This document shows, piece after piece, positions 35,527 through 44,614 of a stretch of 64,000 bases of DNA. Source of the stretch: Corynebacterium sp. (GTDB lineage: Bacteria > Actinomycetota > Actinomycetes > Mycobacteriales > Mycobacteriaceae). Numbering within the stretch: position 1 is the first letter of the stretch; every line of letters begins with the position of its first letter. Location: assembly GCF_030532715.1 (NCBI RefSeq), contig NZ_JAUNKO010000006.1:1-64000 (forward strand). The letters run 5' to 3'. A program made the position numbers and the translations under genes. Below the pieces are notes generated by a model. The model worked only from the letters and a program-made list of their open reading frames with translations. It made no database searches and was not told where the DNA came from.

Positions 35527-38382
35527 CTATTTCACTACGAGGTTGACCATCCGGCCAGGCACTACGATGTGCTTCACCACATTATTCCCGGCAACGTAGC
35601 TTGCTACATTTTCGTCCGCGAGCGCAGCCGCAACGATGTCTTCCTTGGGGGCATCCACCGCGACATTGATGCGGCCACGGACTTTACCGTTGACCTGTAC
35701 GGGAAGCTCGATGGTGTCATCAACCAGCCAACGATCTTCGTATTCTGGGAACGGCTCGTACGCCAAGGAGGTGACGCCTCCGAGGCGAGACCAGAGTTCC
35801 TCGGCGATATGGGGGGCCACGGGTGCGACCATAAGTACGAGCGGCGTTACGGCTTGGCGGGGCGCGCCCTTCGGATACGTTTTGGTCAGATAGTTCACAT
35901 ATTCGATAAGTTTCGCCACGACGGTATTCATCCGCAGGTGCTCGTAGTCTTCACGAGCGCCAGCGATAGTACGGTGCAGGGCTTTGTTGTCGGCGTCGGA
36001 CAGTTGGGCGTCGACAACCGCGAGTTCGCCGGTGTTTTCGTCGACAACCAAGCGCCACAGGCGCTGAAGGAAACGCTGCGCACCCACCACGTCTTTGGTT
36101 GCCCAGGGGCGCGAGGTATCCAGCGGCCCCATGGACATTTCGTACACGCGCAGGGTATCGGCGCCGTAATTGTCGCAAATCTCGTCGGGGGAGACGGAGT
36201 TTTTCAGCGACTTGCCCATCTTCCCATATTCTTGCGTGACTTCCTCGCCGTTGTAGAAAAATGTTCCGTCACGCTCTTCAACCTCGGCCGCGGGGACATA
36301 AACGCCGCGCGCATCGCGGTAGGCGAAGGCCTGAATGTAGCCCTGGTTAAACAGCCGACGATACGGTTCGAACGAGCTAACGTACCCAAGGTCGTAAAGG
36401 ACTTTGTGCCAGAACCGGGAGTACAGCAGGTGCAGGACCGCGTGTTCGACGCCGCCGACATACAGGTCCACGCCGCCACAATCGCCGTCGAATTGAGGGC
36501 CGGTCCAATAACGCTCGTTTTCGATGTCGCAGAACTTGTCCTGGTTCGTCGGATCGATGTACCGCAGCTGATACCAAGAAGAGCCCGCCCACTGCGGCAT
36601 CACGTTGGTGTCGCGACGATACTTGCGCACGCCGTCACCAAGATCAAGTTCCACCTCCACCCATTCTTGGGCTTTGGCCAGCGGGGGTTGCGGCTCAGAG
36701 TCTGCGTCTTCTGGGTCGAAGGAGACCGGTTTGTAGTCCTCCACCTCAGGTAGCTCAATGGGAAGCATCGATGCAGGTAGCGCGTGCGCGATACCGTCTT
36801 TGTCATAGACGATGGGGAAAGGTTCGCCCCAGTAGCGCTGCCGGGCAAAGAGCCAGTCACGAAGTTTGTATTGGATTTTTTCGCGGCCAACGTCATGCTG
36901 CGCCAGCCACGCGATGGTGGTGGCAATAGCGTCTTCTTTGTTCATGCCATTGATGTCAAGGCCAAAATCGTTTACGGAATTCACGCTGACGCCGGGATCA
37001 ACATACGGGGCTTCTTCGATGTTGCCGCCAGCGACGACCTCCACAATCGGGAGCCCGAACACGGTTGCGAATTCGTAGTCGCGTTCGTCGTGGCCGGGCA
37101 CAGCCATAATGGCACCGGTGCCGTAACCGGTGAGTACATAGTCCGCAATAAACACCGGAATTTGAGCGCCGTTGACGGGGTTGACGGCATACGCGCCGAG
37201 GAACACACCCGTCTTGTCCTTGTTTTCCTGCCGCTCAAGATCCGACTTTGCGGCGATGCTGGCGCGATAAAACGCCACCGCTTCCGCTGGGGTTTGCGCT
37301 CCGAAGGTCCATCGTTTGTCCACACCGTCGTATGCGCCGGTACCGCCAGCCACGAGGACGTCGACAAGCTCATGCTCGGGGGCGAGCACCATGTAGGTAG
37401 CGCCGAACAAGGTGTCGGGTCGAGTGGTGAAAACAGTGATCGGATGGCCCTGGCAGCGGAACTCCACTTCGGCACCGCGCGAACGCCCAATCCAGTTGCG
37501 TTGCATGGAGCGAACCTTGTCGGGCCAATCCAGAAACTCAAGGTCATCAATTAACCGGTCGGCGTAGGCGGTGATGCGCATCATCCACTGCGATAGCTTC
37601 TTGCGGAACACCGGGTAATCGCCGCGCTCGGACCTACCGTCGGCGGTAACTTCCTCGTTGGCCAGCACCGTTCCCAACCCAGGGCACCAGTTCACAGTTG
37701 AGTTTGAGCGATACACCAAACGGTACGCGTCGATCACGTGTGCGCGCTGCACCTTGTCAAGCGCGTTGAAATTTGCCGTTCCGTATGCTTGCGCTAGGTC
37801 CTCAGGCACTGCGCGCTCGCCGGACTCCAGCAATGGAATGAGCTCAGCAATCGGGCGGGCTTTGGCGAGCTCCGAATCAAACCAGGAATTGAAAATCTGC
37901 AGGAAAATCCACTGCGTCCACCGGTAGTATTCGGTGTCAGTGGTAGCGATGGCGCGGCGCTTGTCGTGCCCCAGCCCCAAACGGTTGAGCTGGCGTTCCA
38001 TATTGTCAATGGATTCCTGCGTTTTGATGCGCGGATGCGTGCCAGTCTGAATAGCATACTGCTCGGCGGGCAAACCAAACGCATCGTAGCCCAGAGTGTG
38101 CAGGACGTTTTTGCCCAGCATGCGGTGAAAGCGGGCGAATGTATCTGTGGCTATGTACCCCAGCGGATGGCCCACATGGAGCCCCGCCCCCGATGGAAAC
38201 GGAAACATGTCCTGAACGAAAAGCTTGTCCTGCGGGAGCGATTGCTCCGTTGCCAGCGCACCGACGGGGTTCGGGGCATTGAAGGTGCCGTTGTCCCGCC
38301 AGTACTGCTGCCAGCGCTGTTCCAGAGCGCCGGCAAGCTGAGGCGAATATCGATGCGCAGGTGACTCACTCGCTTTGTTCAT
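35527..38382 (-). CDS. leuS: leucyl-tRNA synthetase
   Basis: 951 aa, class I synthetase. HIGH motif as [16 protein letters not shown] (about 61-76), CP1 editing domain with [12 protein letters not shown] (about 300-311), KMSKS-like KMGKSLKNS (about 719-727), then anticodon-binding and C-terminal domains. It charges tRNA-Leu and hydrolyses misacylated products. 37 bp downstream of the symporter gene on the same strand; there is no room for a T-box leader directly in front. Confidence 0.97.
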   Translation of the reverse strand: MNKASESPAHRYSPQLAGALEQRWQQYWRDNGTFNAPNPVGALATEQSLPQDKLFVQDMFPFPSGAGLHVGHPLGYIATDTFARFHRMLGKNVLHTLGYDAFGLPAEQYAIQTGTHPRIKTQESIDNMERQLNRLGLGHDKRRAIATTDTEYYRWTQWIFLQIFNSWFDSELAKARPIAELIPLLESGERAVPEDLAQAYGTANFNALDKVQRAHVIDAYRLVYRSNSTVNWCPGLGTVLANEEVTADGRSERGDYPVFRKKLSQWMMRITAYADRLIDDLEFLDWPDKVRSMQRNWIGRSRGAEVEFRCQGHPITVFTTRPDTLFGATYMVLAPEHELVDVLVAGGTGAYDGVDKRWTFGAQTPAEAVAFYRASIAAKSDLERQENKDKTGVFLGAYAVNPVNGAQIPVFIADYVLTGYGTGAIMAVPGHDERDYEFATVFGLPIVEVVAGGNIEEAPYVDPGVSVNSVNDFGLDINGMNKEDAIATTIAWLAQHDVGREKIQYKLRDWLFARQRYWGEPFPIVYDKDGIAHALPASMLPIELPEVEDYKPVSFDPEDADSEPQPPLAKAQEWVEVELDLGDGVRKYRRDTNVMPQWAGSSWYQLRYIDPTNQDKFCDIENERYWTGPQFDGDCGGVDLYVGGVEHAVLHLLYSRFWHKVLYDLGYVSSFEPYRRLFNQGYIQAFAYRDARGVYVPAAEVEERDGTFFYNGEEVTQEYGKMGKSLKNSVSPDEICDNYGADTLRVYEMSMGPLDTSRPWATKDVVGAQRFLQRLWRLVVDENTGELAVVDAQLSDADNKALHRTIAGAREDYEHLRMNTVVAKLIEYVNYLTKTYPKGAPRQAVTPLVLMVAPVAPHIAEELWSRLGGVTSLAYEPFPEYEDRWLVDDTIELPVQVNGKVRGRINVAVDAPKEDIVAAALADENVASYVAGNNVVKHIVVPGRMVNLVVK

Positions 38383-38419
38383 GCAAAACAGTGTAATCCG
38401 TCAGCGTCACGCCTTTTGA

Positions 38420-39670
38420 TTAGGCACCTTCGGACACACGAACGTCTTGCTCAATGATCTCCAGGCCGTCGGTGTTGTCTTCGAGTGCGGCGCGATCAAT
38501 GTGGCCTTTTGCCAGCTTATTAATCACCAACGAGATGGCGCCGTCGCCGGTAACGTTGCAGGCGGTGCCGAAGGAATCGATGGCAATGTAGGCGGCGATC
38601 ATCAACGCCACCTGATTTTCATCAAAGCCAAGCATGGAGGTAAGTAAGCCTACTGCCGCCATGATTGCGCCGCCGGGCACACCGGGTGCTGCGATCATTG
38701 TGACGCCCAACATGAGGATGAATCCAATGGCCTGCGGCGCGGTAACTTCGATGCCCGCCATGTACACCACGGCGAAAGCAAACAAACCGATTTTCAGCAT
38801 CGAACCGGCAAGGTGGATGGTGGCGCACAACGGCACCGCAAAACCTGCGACGCCGGGTGCTACGCCGTTCTTTTTCACACATTCATAGGTGACGGGGATG
38901 GTCGCCGCGGAGGAGGAGGTGCCCAGGGCTGTAGCGTAGGCGGGCAACATCCGCAGGAAACAAAGAATAGGGTTGCGTCCAGCAACAGTCCCTGCGATGA
39001 GAAACTGCACGAGCAGCAACAGCACCGTAAGCACGACGGCGAGCAACAACACCTTGAGGAATTGCTCGAGGACGATCATCAGGTTGCCGTTCATGCCCAT
39101 GGACAGGAACACACCGAAGATAAACACGGGCAGCAGCGGGATAACAAACTTGGCGATCACCCGCATGATCACACGCTCAAGGTCACGGAGCGCGCTGTAC
39201 AGGGTGTCGCTTTTCACTGCGGTCATGCCCACGCCGATGCAGAATGCTAAGAGCAGCGCGGTGAGCACGCCCATCGGCGGCGGCATTTCGATGCTGAAGT
39301 AGGCGGACAGTGCGCCTTCATCGATGTCCACCTTTTCCATGACCCGTTCACCCTCGAGCATGCTGGGGTAGAAGGCAACGGATGCGCCGTAGGCGATCAG
39401 GCCGGCGAAAATTGTGGAGGCGTAGGCGATAGCCGTAGTGATGGCCAACCATTTCCCTGCGCCCTTGCCGATACCCGCGATCGCGGGCGTGATCAGGGAG
39501 AAGATCAGCACGGGGATAAAGAACTTCAGGAAGTTGCCAAACAGCCCGTTGAAGGTAACAAACACCCGCGCAAGCTGCTCGGGGAAGAACCAACTGCACA
39601 CGATGCCGAGCACGATGGCAACGACGATGCGGAATAGCAGAGACCGCACAATAGTATTTAGGGTTTCCAT
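38420..39670 (-). CDS. dicarboxylate/amino acid:cation symporter (DAACS)
   Basis: 416 aa with about eight membrane helices plus two re-entrant loops. The serine-rich loop GTSSSAATIPVTYE and the later FGTACNVTGDG segment are the glutamate/dicarboxylate carrier signatures (GltP/SstT group). It imports glutamate, aspartate, serine or dicarboxylates with Na+ or H+; which one is not decidable. Upstream of leuS on the same strand. Confidence 0.92.
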   Translation of the reverse strand: METLNTIVRSLLFRIVVAIVLGIVCSWFFPEQLARVFVTFNGLFGNFLKFFIPVLIFSLITPAIAGIGKGAGKWLAITTAIAYASTIFAGLIAYGASVAFYPSMLEGERVMEKVDIDEGALSAYFSIEMPPPMGVLTALLLAFCIGVGMTAVKSDTLYSALRDLERVIMRVIAKFVIPLLPVFIFGVFLSMGMNGNLMIVLEQFLKVLLLAVVLTVLLLLVQFLIAGTVAGRNPILCFLRMLPAYATALGTSSSAATIPVTYECVKKNGVAPGVAGFAVPLCATIHLAGSMLKIGLFAFAVVYMAGIEVTAPQAIGFILMLGVTMIAAPGVPGGAIMAAVGLLTSMLGFDENQVALMIAAYIAIDSFGTACNVTGDGAISLVINKLAKGHIDRAALEDNTDGLEIIEQDVRVSEGA

Positions 39671-39834
39671 GAATTCTCCATAGCCTCACTGTTTCTTACG
39701 GCGAACAAGGTTCTGTTACCGGATGACGATACTTCATCCGTGTTTGACACAAATTGATTGAGGTGGATTTCACGCCAGCAGCACCGCCGCAGCGGATGTC
39801 CGGTTCCGCCACGCAACGAACTACACTGACTGAC

Positions 39835-40371
39835 ATGATCGTGTTCGCTGTATTGCTGCTGGTGCTTGCCGTTTTTACTACCTTGGTTGGGGTGTTAGCG
39901 TGGCGAATGAAGCTGCCGGGCAACGGTGTTGTTGGCATTCGCGTGCCCGAGGTGCGGAAATCGCAGGAATTGTGGGATACCGCGCACCGCATTGCGGGCC
40001 CGTTGTGGACCCTCGCTGGCGGCAGCTTAGCGCTGGGCGGCATAGTAGCGTTCACAGCCGCCGGCTGGATGTGGCTCGTAGTGGGACTTGCCATTGTGGG
40101 CTGGTTGGCGTTTTTGGGTATCGGCGCGGGCATGGCGGCGCATACGGTGGCGCTGTTAGATGCTCGGGCTTCCAAACAGGCGGAGCAGGGGTGTTGTTCT
40201 TCCCAATCCTCGCCGAAAACGGACACAGTTGCTGATCCCGCCGCGGATTGTGGCGTGAGCGGAGGGTGTGGTGCGTGTTCGCTGAACGGGGCGTGCGAGG
40301 GTGGCGCGGCGGCGTTATCGAAAGTAGATGTGGAGGCGGCACGCCGAGCAGCGGCGGCGTCCGATTCGTAG
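39835..40371 (+). CDS. SdpI-like membrane protein with a Cys-rich tail
   Basis: 178 aa from ATG at 39835. Three predicted helices; the loop after the first contains LPGNGVVGIRVPEVRKSQELW, matching the SdpI C-terminal motif (N-x-x-x-G-I-R-x-P). After the last helix comes a cytoplasmic tail with seven cysteines (CC, then C...CGAC...C within about 35 residues), not typical of SdpI and suggestive of metal or thiol chemistry. The longer frame from 39754 adds an uncharged segment without support. The NUDIX gene follows 3 bp later. Confidence 0.75.
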   Translation: MIVFAVLLLVLAVFTTLVGVLAWRMKLPGNGVVGIRVPEVRKSQELWDTAHRIAGPLWTLAGGSLALGGIVAFTAAGWMWLVVGLAIVGWLAFLGIGAGMAAHTVALLDARASKQAEQGCCSSQSSPKTDTVADPAADCGVSGGCGACSLNGACEGGAAALSKVDVEAARRAAAASDS

Positions 40372-40374
40372 CAC

Positions 40375-40854
40375 ATGCCTACACCAGAGTTTATTGTGCG
40401 GCTGCGCGAACATATCGGCCACGCGGAGTTGTGGTTGCCAGGTGTGTCCGGCGTGGTGATCCGCGGGGAGCACGTGTTATTGGTGCAGCGCCGCGATAAC
40501 CTCGAGTGGACCCCGATTACGGGGATTTGCGAACCCGGCGAACAGCCGGATACCGCCATCCGCCGCGAGTGTCGCGAGGAAACCGGGGTGACGGTGCGCG
40601 TGACTCGCCTGCTGTGGGTACGCGCCGTCGGCCCAATCACGCACGCGAATGGCGACCGTGCGTCCTACATGGACACCGCATTTCTATGCGAACCCATAAG
40701 TGGCACAGCTCACGTCGCTGACGATGAAAGCGCGGACGTCCGCTGGTTTCCGCTCGACGACCTACCCACCATGCAGCACCGCTTCCGCGAGCTGATAAAC
40801 CACGCGCGTATCGACGCCCCGGCGGGCTGGGGTGTCCACACAACCCACAACTAG
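40375..40854 (+). CDS. NUDIX hydrolase
   Basis: 159 aa. NUDIX box GICEPGEQPDTAIRRECREETGV (about 50-72) fits Gx5Ex7REUxEExGU. Residues 22-45 form the usual preceding strands (VVIRGEHVLLVQRRDNLEW). Hydrolyses a nucleoside diphosphate derivative; substrate unknown. Starts 3 bp after the SdpI-like gene, so very likely cotranscribed. Confidence 0.9.
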   Translation: MPTPEFIVRLREHIGHAELWLPGVSGVVIRGEHVLLVQRRDNLEWTPITGICEPGEQPDTAIRRECREETGVTVRVTRLLWVRAVGPITHANGDRASYMDTAFLCEPISGTAHVADDESADVRWFPLDDLPTMQHRFRELINHARIDAPAGWGVHTTHN

Positions 40855-40858
40855 CGCC

Positions 40859-41452
40859 CTACAGCAACGCCTCGAGATAGGGTTTCAGCACACGCCAAAC
40901 GCGTAATTCTTCCGCGTAGCGCACCAATTGATTGAGGTCTTTATCGGGGCGCTGCACGTATACTTCCAGTGATTCGATGAGGCTGTGATACTCCAAATGC
41001 CCGCGGCTACGCACGACGTCGCAAATTGAACGCTCCACATCGTATGCCGGAACGAGATTGCCTTCGGGGGTACGTACAGTGATGCGCCCTAGTTCAAACG
41101 CCGTTTTCTTTACGGAAAATACCTCAATGCCGTCGCCCCGTAAATTCGTGGCATTATAACCGGTGGGTACGGTGACATTGATGCGTTCCGGTTCGCGTTC
41201 CCGAATCCCATGAAGATAGAGGGCAGTGCGGTGCGAGAATACTAGGCGTTCCACCCGACGATGCAACACCCATAGGTCGTCGATCCAAATTCCGGGTTCG
41301 GCATAGACACCGTGCGCCACCCGTTCCAAACCTTGATTGCGAACAAAACTAAGGAACGTTGGTGCGGAAACTCCGGTGGCCAGGGCGTCTCGCGTGCAGA
41401 TTATTCCAGCGTTTGACTTCATTAGTTTGGACAGAATTTCTGCCGAAGACAT
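40859..41452 (-). CDS. AbiEi-like antitoxin-domain protein (orphan)
   Basis: 197 aa. The N-terminal winged helix (about 1-60, ending QGLERVAHGVYAEPG) is typical of type IV AbiEi antitoxins, followed by the family's second half (VFSHRTALYLHGIREREPERINVTVP, ERSICDVVRSR). In complete AbiE systems the nucleotidyltransferase toxin AbiEii follows; here the next gene downstream is the convergent NUDIX gene, so no toxin is present. It may be a free-standing regulator or a remnant. Confidence 0.82.
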   Translation of the reverse strand: MSSAEILSKLMKSNAGIICTRDALATGVSAPTFLSFVRNQGLERVAHGVYAEPGIWIDDLWVLHRRVERLVFSHRTALYLHGIREREPERINVTVPTGYNATNLRGDGIEVFSVKKTAFELGRITVRTPEGNLVPAYDVERSICDVVRSRGHLEYHSLIESLEVYVQRPDKDLNQLVRYAEELRVWRVLKPYLEALL

Positions 41453-41619
41453 ACACCATACCTCATGACTGTCGATTTTGCGCCCAAATTATCAAAGACT
41501 ACAACACAAGTTTCCACAAATTACATACCCCTCCTTGCCCCCAGCGCCTTACAATAACTCTATAAACTGTGTACGGTGTCCCTATAACACTCATAGTTTT
41601 TAGCAAAGGGAGTTGCGTC

Positions 41620-42366
41620 GTGCAGGTGACACAACCACAATACGACTCCGAACCAGTAATCAGTGCCGCACTCGATGACCTCGACCATTATTCGACTCAG
41701 TTTCTCATCGAAAAGATAAAGAATCGATCAAGTACTTCACCGCTCACGGGAAATGAAGTAGAAATCCTCACGCATATTGGGGCGCTCGCACAAGCAGGTG
41801 AGGAACTCCATCCTACACTGGCCGGATTACTTACACTAGGCATGAATCCGCAACGATTTTATCCCCAATTATCTGCGACAATCGTAGTATTACCCACAAA
41901 AAAGTTCGGGGATCGCGGCCCGGACGGCAAGCGCTTTCTGGCCAGCCGCCGCCTCAACGGCACCATCCAGCACATCACCGAGGCGGCACCCCGAGAACTC
42001 GACCAGTTTTTACCCGCCTCCGAGCACCACAAAAATTATGAGGGCAAACGCCGCACCATGCTTCTCGACGTCGCTCGCTCGCTCATCTTCAACGCCCTCA
42101 CGGAACGCGATTACGCGCCTCATTCCCTTGGCGGTTCGCTCCAAGTGGAACTGTATCCCGATCGCTTGGTGTTGCATTACCCCGGAAAATTTAGCTACAA
42201 AGCCGAGAAGCCGAACCCGACCATTGAAGCCCTGATGGCTGCCATGGATCTCACCAACTACAAACGAAACCTAGGCGAACTCATCCATCAATTACGTACC
42301 GTGGGCATCCCGGCCCCGACAATCGAGCAGGAGCGCCAACGGGTAAGAATCACCCTCATTCGCTAA
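41620..42366 (+). CDS. truncated COG2865-type protein (AlbA_2/Schlafen-linked C-terminal half)
   Basis: 248 aa. Recognisable C-terminal half of ATP-binding/Schlafen-like regulators: LHPTLAGLLTLGMNPQRFYPQL, later ARSLIFNALTERDYAPHSLGGSLQVELYPDRLVLHYPGKF (HATPase_c_4-type block). The N-terminal AlbA_2 (Schlafen) domain of about 120-150 residues is missing, so it is probably a decayed or minimal version. GTG at 41620 has AAAGGGAG seven bases upstream. Divergent from the AbiEi-like gene, suggesting a small defence-island remnant. Confidence 0.65.
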   Translation: MQVTQPQYDSEPVISAALDDLDHYSTQFLIEKIKNRSSTSPLTGNEVEILTHIGALAQAGEELHPTLAGLLTLGMNPQRFYPQLSATIVVLPTKKFGDRGPDGKRFLASRRLNGTIQHITEAAPRELDQFLPASEHHKNYEGKRRTMLLDVARSLIFNALTERDYAPHSLGGSLQVELYPDRLVLHYPGKFSYKAEKPNPTIEALMAAMDLTNYKRNLGELIHQLRTVGIPAPTIEQERQRVRITLIR

Positions 42367-42945
42367 CTCACTGCCCCCGCAAAACCCTAACCACAATGCG
42401 AACAGTTTTGTTGAAATATTGTTTGGGAGAATGTACGCGCTTGGCGATTGACTACATTTGCAGCTTGCTTAATCGAACCGTTCGCATTTGTTGAATATTT
42501 GAAATACAGAGACCGTTTCACTACCTATTATATCGCCGGGCTTCACACGTTCAGCCCCGCAACTTGCTTCCCTACATATCGAATCCGTTCCTTAAGTTCC
42601 CGCTACACGGCCGTTTGCCGCCAGCGAAAGAACCCGGCTTGACGTGCAGCTCATCACACGGCCATTGACCGCGCAGCGGTGGGGTAGGGGATTTCATTGA
42701 CGCCGGGGAACTGTTTGTATTTTGTTCGCGATGCGCATAATTTCAAGTAAGCAAGCAATTTTGCTCTATCGCTTTTCGCCGACGATGAGTTCATTGAAAT
42801 AATGTGTTGGGCGCCAATCAATTTTCCACCTTCGATTTTCGGTGAAGTGACGGAATTGTGCATCGTCGCGGTTGGGCTAAAGTCTTGCATATGCGCTCGC
42901 TCTTCGCTAAGTGAGTTGAACGCCGAGGAGAGACGCTGCTGGCAA

Positions 42946-42961
42946 TGTTTCACGTGAAACA
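42946..42961. other. parS site 1 (perfect)
   Basis: TGTTTCACGTGAAACA, the consensus ParB site. 160 bp upstream of trpL. Confidence 0.92.
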
Positions 42962-43003
42962 TTGGCCTACGGCACGCTCTGCAAGAGCTGTGAAACGCTG
43001 CAT

Positions 43004-43019
43004 GGTTTCACGTGAAACA
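43004..43019. other. parS site 2 (one mismatch)
   Basis: GGTTTCACGTGAAACA; only the first base differs from consensus. 42 bp from site 1 and about 50 bp upstream of the trp -35 element. Confidence 0.85.
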
Positions 43020-43062
43020 TAGAGTTTTTGTTGGCGGGAGCGTGCACGAAGTTCTGGGCAAC

Positions 43063-43098
43063 GGTTAAGTTGCTAACCACGAGGGAGGCGGCTAGGAT
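43063..43098 (+). promoter_or_regulatory. trp operon promoter with overlapping inverted repeat
   Basis: TTGCTA (43070-43075), 17 bp, TAGGAT (43093-43098). The -35 hexamer lies within the inverted repeat GGTTA-6 bp-TAACC (43063-43078), a candidate operator. The -10 ends seven bases before the trpL ATG, so the leader peptide message is probably leaderless. Confidence 0.6.
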
Positions 43099-43105
43099 AT
43101 TCGGC

Positions 43106-43159
43106 ATGTCGAATTCATATAACCTTCACCAGGCATCGTGGTGGTGGCGCGCTAACTAG
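43106..43159 (+). CDS. trpL: trp leader peptide
   Basis: 17 residues, MSNSYNLHQASWWWRAN, with three consecutive Trp codons. When charged tRNA-Trp is scarce the ribosome stalls on them and changes the folding of the downstream RNA. The stop codon lies in the loop of the first stem. The peptide is too short for automated calling, but the Trp run and the attenuator that follows make it secure. Confidence 0.9.
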   Translation: MSNSYNLHQASWWWRAN

Positions 43160-43227
43160 CGGGCCACCGGTTTATCGACACATGTAAGGCTCGCAAGCTT
43201 CACTTCGAAGCGCGGGCCTTTTGTTTT
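43132..43227 (+). promoter_or_regulatory. trp transcription attenuator
   Basis: Region 1 (GGTGGCGCGCTA, from about 43141) pairs with region 2 (TAGCGGGCCACC, ending 43168) with one mismatch. Region 2 (GCGGGCC) can instead pair with region 3 (GGCTCGC, 43188-43194) as antiterminator. Regions 3 and 4 form the terminator hairpin 43188-43218 (GGCTCGC-AA-GCTTC with GAAGCGCGGGCC), followed by TTTTGTTTT (43219-43227). This is the classical ribosome-mediated design. Confidence 0.88.
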
Positions 43228-43285
43228 ACGCTCAGGGGCTGCTGCCGAGAAGTGAAGAAGATTCACTGTGAAAGGCATTCATGCA

Positions 43286-44614
43286 ATGAACACTCCTGAA
43301 ATCCAATTTCGAGACACCCTCCTCAACGCCTACTTTGGCGAGTTCGGCGGCCAGTACGTCCCCGAAATGCTCTATCCGGTCCTCGACGAACTGGAGCGGG
43401 CATATGTGGACGCCCTCGAAGACCCCACCTTCGCTGAGGAACTACGCTCCCTGTATGTCAATTACTTAGGCCGCCCCACTCCGATCACTGAGTGCAGCAA
43501 CCTGCCGCTCGCCGGACGCGGCAAAGGGAAAGCAAGGATCTTTTTAAAGCGGGAAGACCTTGTGCACGGAGGTGCACACAAGGGCAATCAAGTAATCGCC
43601 CAAGCGCTGCTGGCAAAGCGGCTTGGCAAAAACCGGCTTATCGCTGAGACAGGCGCTGGCCAACACGGCACAGCAACAGCGATGGTGGCGGCATTGTTTG
43701 GCATGCGATGCACCATCTATATGGGCGCTCGGGACATTGCCCGCCAGCAACCGAACGTGTACCGCATGCGGCTCATGGGTGCGGAGGTTGTCTCAGTGGA
43801 AGAGGGAGCTGGCAACGGCCTCGAAAACGCCATTGACGTCGCACTCATGGACTGGGTGAAGTCATACAAAGACACGCACTATCTGTTAGGTACCGCCGCG
43901 GGCCCGCACCCGTTCCCCACACTGGTTAAAGAATTCCAGGCGATCATTTCACGTGAATCCAGAGAGCAAATGCTCGAGCGCACCGGCGCTCTACCGGATG
44001 TGGTGGTTGCGGCCGTTGGCGGCGGCTCTAACGCAATCGGCGCATTCGCCGACTACTTGACAGATAAGGAGGGTAACGAGCAGGTTCGATTGATTGGTGT
44101 GGAGCCCGCCGGGGAGGGTTTGGATTCCGGTAAGCATGGCGCCCCGCTGTGCCGCGGCCGCGTCGGCGTGCTCCATGGTTCCCGCTCCTACGTCATGCTG
44201 GGGGAGGACGATAGCGTACTGCATTCGCATTCAGTCTCAGCAGGCTTGGATTACCCTGGCGTGGGTCCTGAGCATGCGCATTTGCTGGAGTCTGGCCGCG
44301 CGGAATACGTGGGCATTACCGATGCTGAGGCGCTCCAGGCGTTCCGCATGCTCTCCCGCTACGAGGGGATTATTCCCGCCTTGGAATCCAGTCACGCGTT
44401 GGCGTACGCGTTGAAACTGGCGGAGCACGCGGAGGAAACCGGCGAAGAGATCAACATCCTGGTGAACCTTTCTGGCCGTGGCGACAAGGACGTCAACTAT
44501 GTCCGGGAGTTGCTTGGTGATCTCGCCGGCGAAGACCCCACGGAAAAGCCCGTCGTTGAGCTGCACGCGGCCGAGGTTATCGCGGCGTTGTCCGCGGAAG
44601 TGGAGAGCGAATGA
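43286..44614 (+). CDS. trpB1: tryptophan synthase beta-chain paralogue (copy 1, first gene of the operon)
   Basis: 442 aa from ATG at 43286 (weak AAAGG ten bases upstream; GTG at 43268 is an alternative). PLP-dependent fold with Lys99 in HGGAHKGNQ, catalytic Glu in ETGAGQHG and GGGSNA phosphate loop, so it should be active. It differs from copy 2: Gly replaces Thr after the PLP lysine, and the [12 protein letters not shown] segment of the COMM domain that communicates with TrpA reads [14 protein letters not shown] 25-residue C-terminal extension is added. Its stop overlaps trpE (ATGA). Confidence 0.9.
   Translation: MNTPEIQFRDTLLNAYFGEFGGQYVPEMLYPVLDELERAYVDALEDPTFAEELRSLYVNYLGRPTPITECSNLPLAGRGKGKARIFLKREDLVHGGAHKGNQVIAQALLAKRLGKNRLIAETGAGQHGTATAMVAALFGMRCTIYMGARDIARQQPNVYRMRLMGAEVVSVEEGAGNGLENAIDVALMDWVKSYKDTHYLLGTAAGPHPFPTLVKEFQAIISRESREQMLERTGALPDVVVAAVGGGSNAIGAFADYLTDKEGNEQVRLIGVEPAGEGLDSGKHGAPLCRGRVGVLHGSRSYVMLGEDDSVLHSHSVSAGLDYPGVGPEHAHLLESGRAEYVGITDAEALQAFRMLSRYEGIIPALESSHALAYALKLAEHAEETGEEINILVNLSGRGDKDVNYVRELLGDLAGEDPTEKPVVELHAAEVIAALSAEVESE

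Larger units (their letters stand above)
42367..43105. other. 739-bp region upstream of trp with two parS sites and the trp promoter
   Basis: No convincing gene. Short frames (for example a 102-aa minus-strand frame beginning inside the parS site at 42946) have no family resemblance and unusual composition. From 42946 on it contains two ParB sites, then the trp promoter. The stretch 42,380-42,900 is AT-rich and may be decayed sequence. Confidence 0.5.

Noticed and set aside
35407..36753. Long plus-strand open frame of 448 codons opposite leuS
   Set aside because: It is the antisense shadow of a full-length LeuRS and shows no independent domain.
42654..42962. 102-aa minus-strand frame beginning MFHVKH upstream of trp
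   Set aside because: Its start is the parS sequence, it has no Shine-Dalgarno, no family resemblance and atypical composition; most likely chance.
43944..43959. parS-like TTTCACGTGAA inside trpB1
   Set aside because: Only the central 11 bases match; four of the 16 consensus positions differ, so I do not count it as a site.
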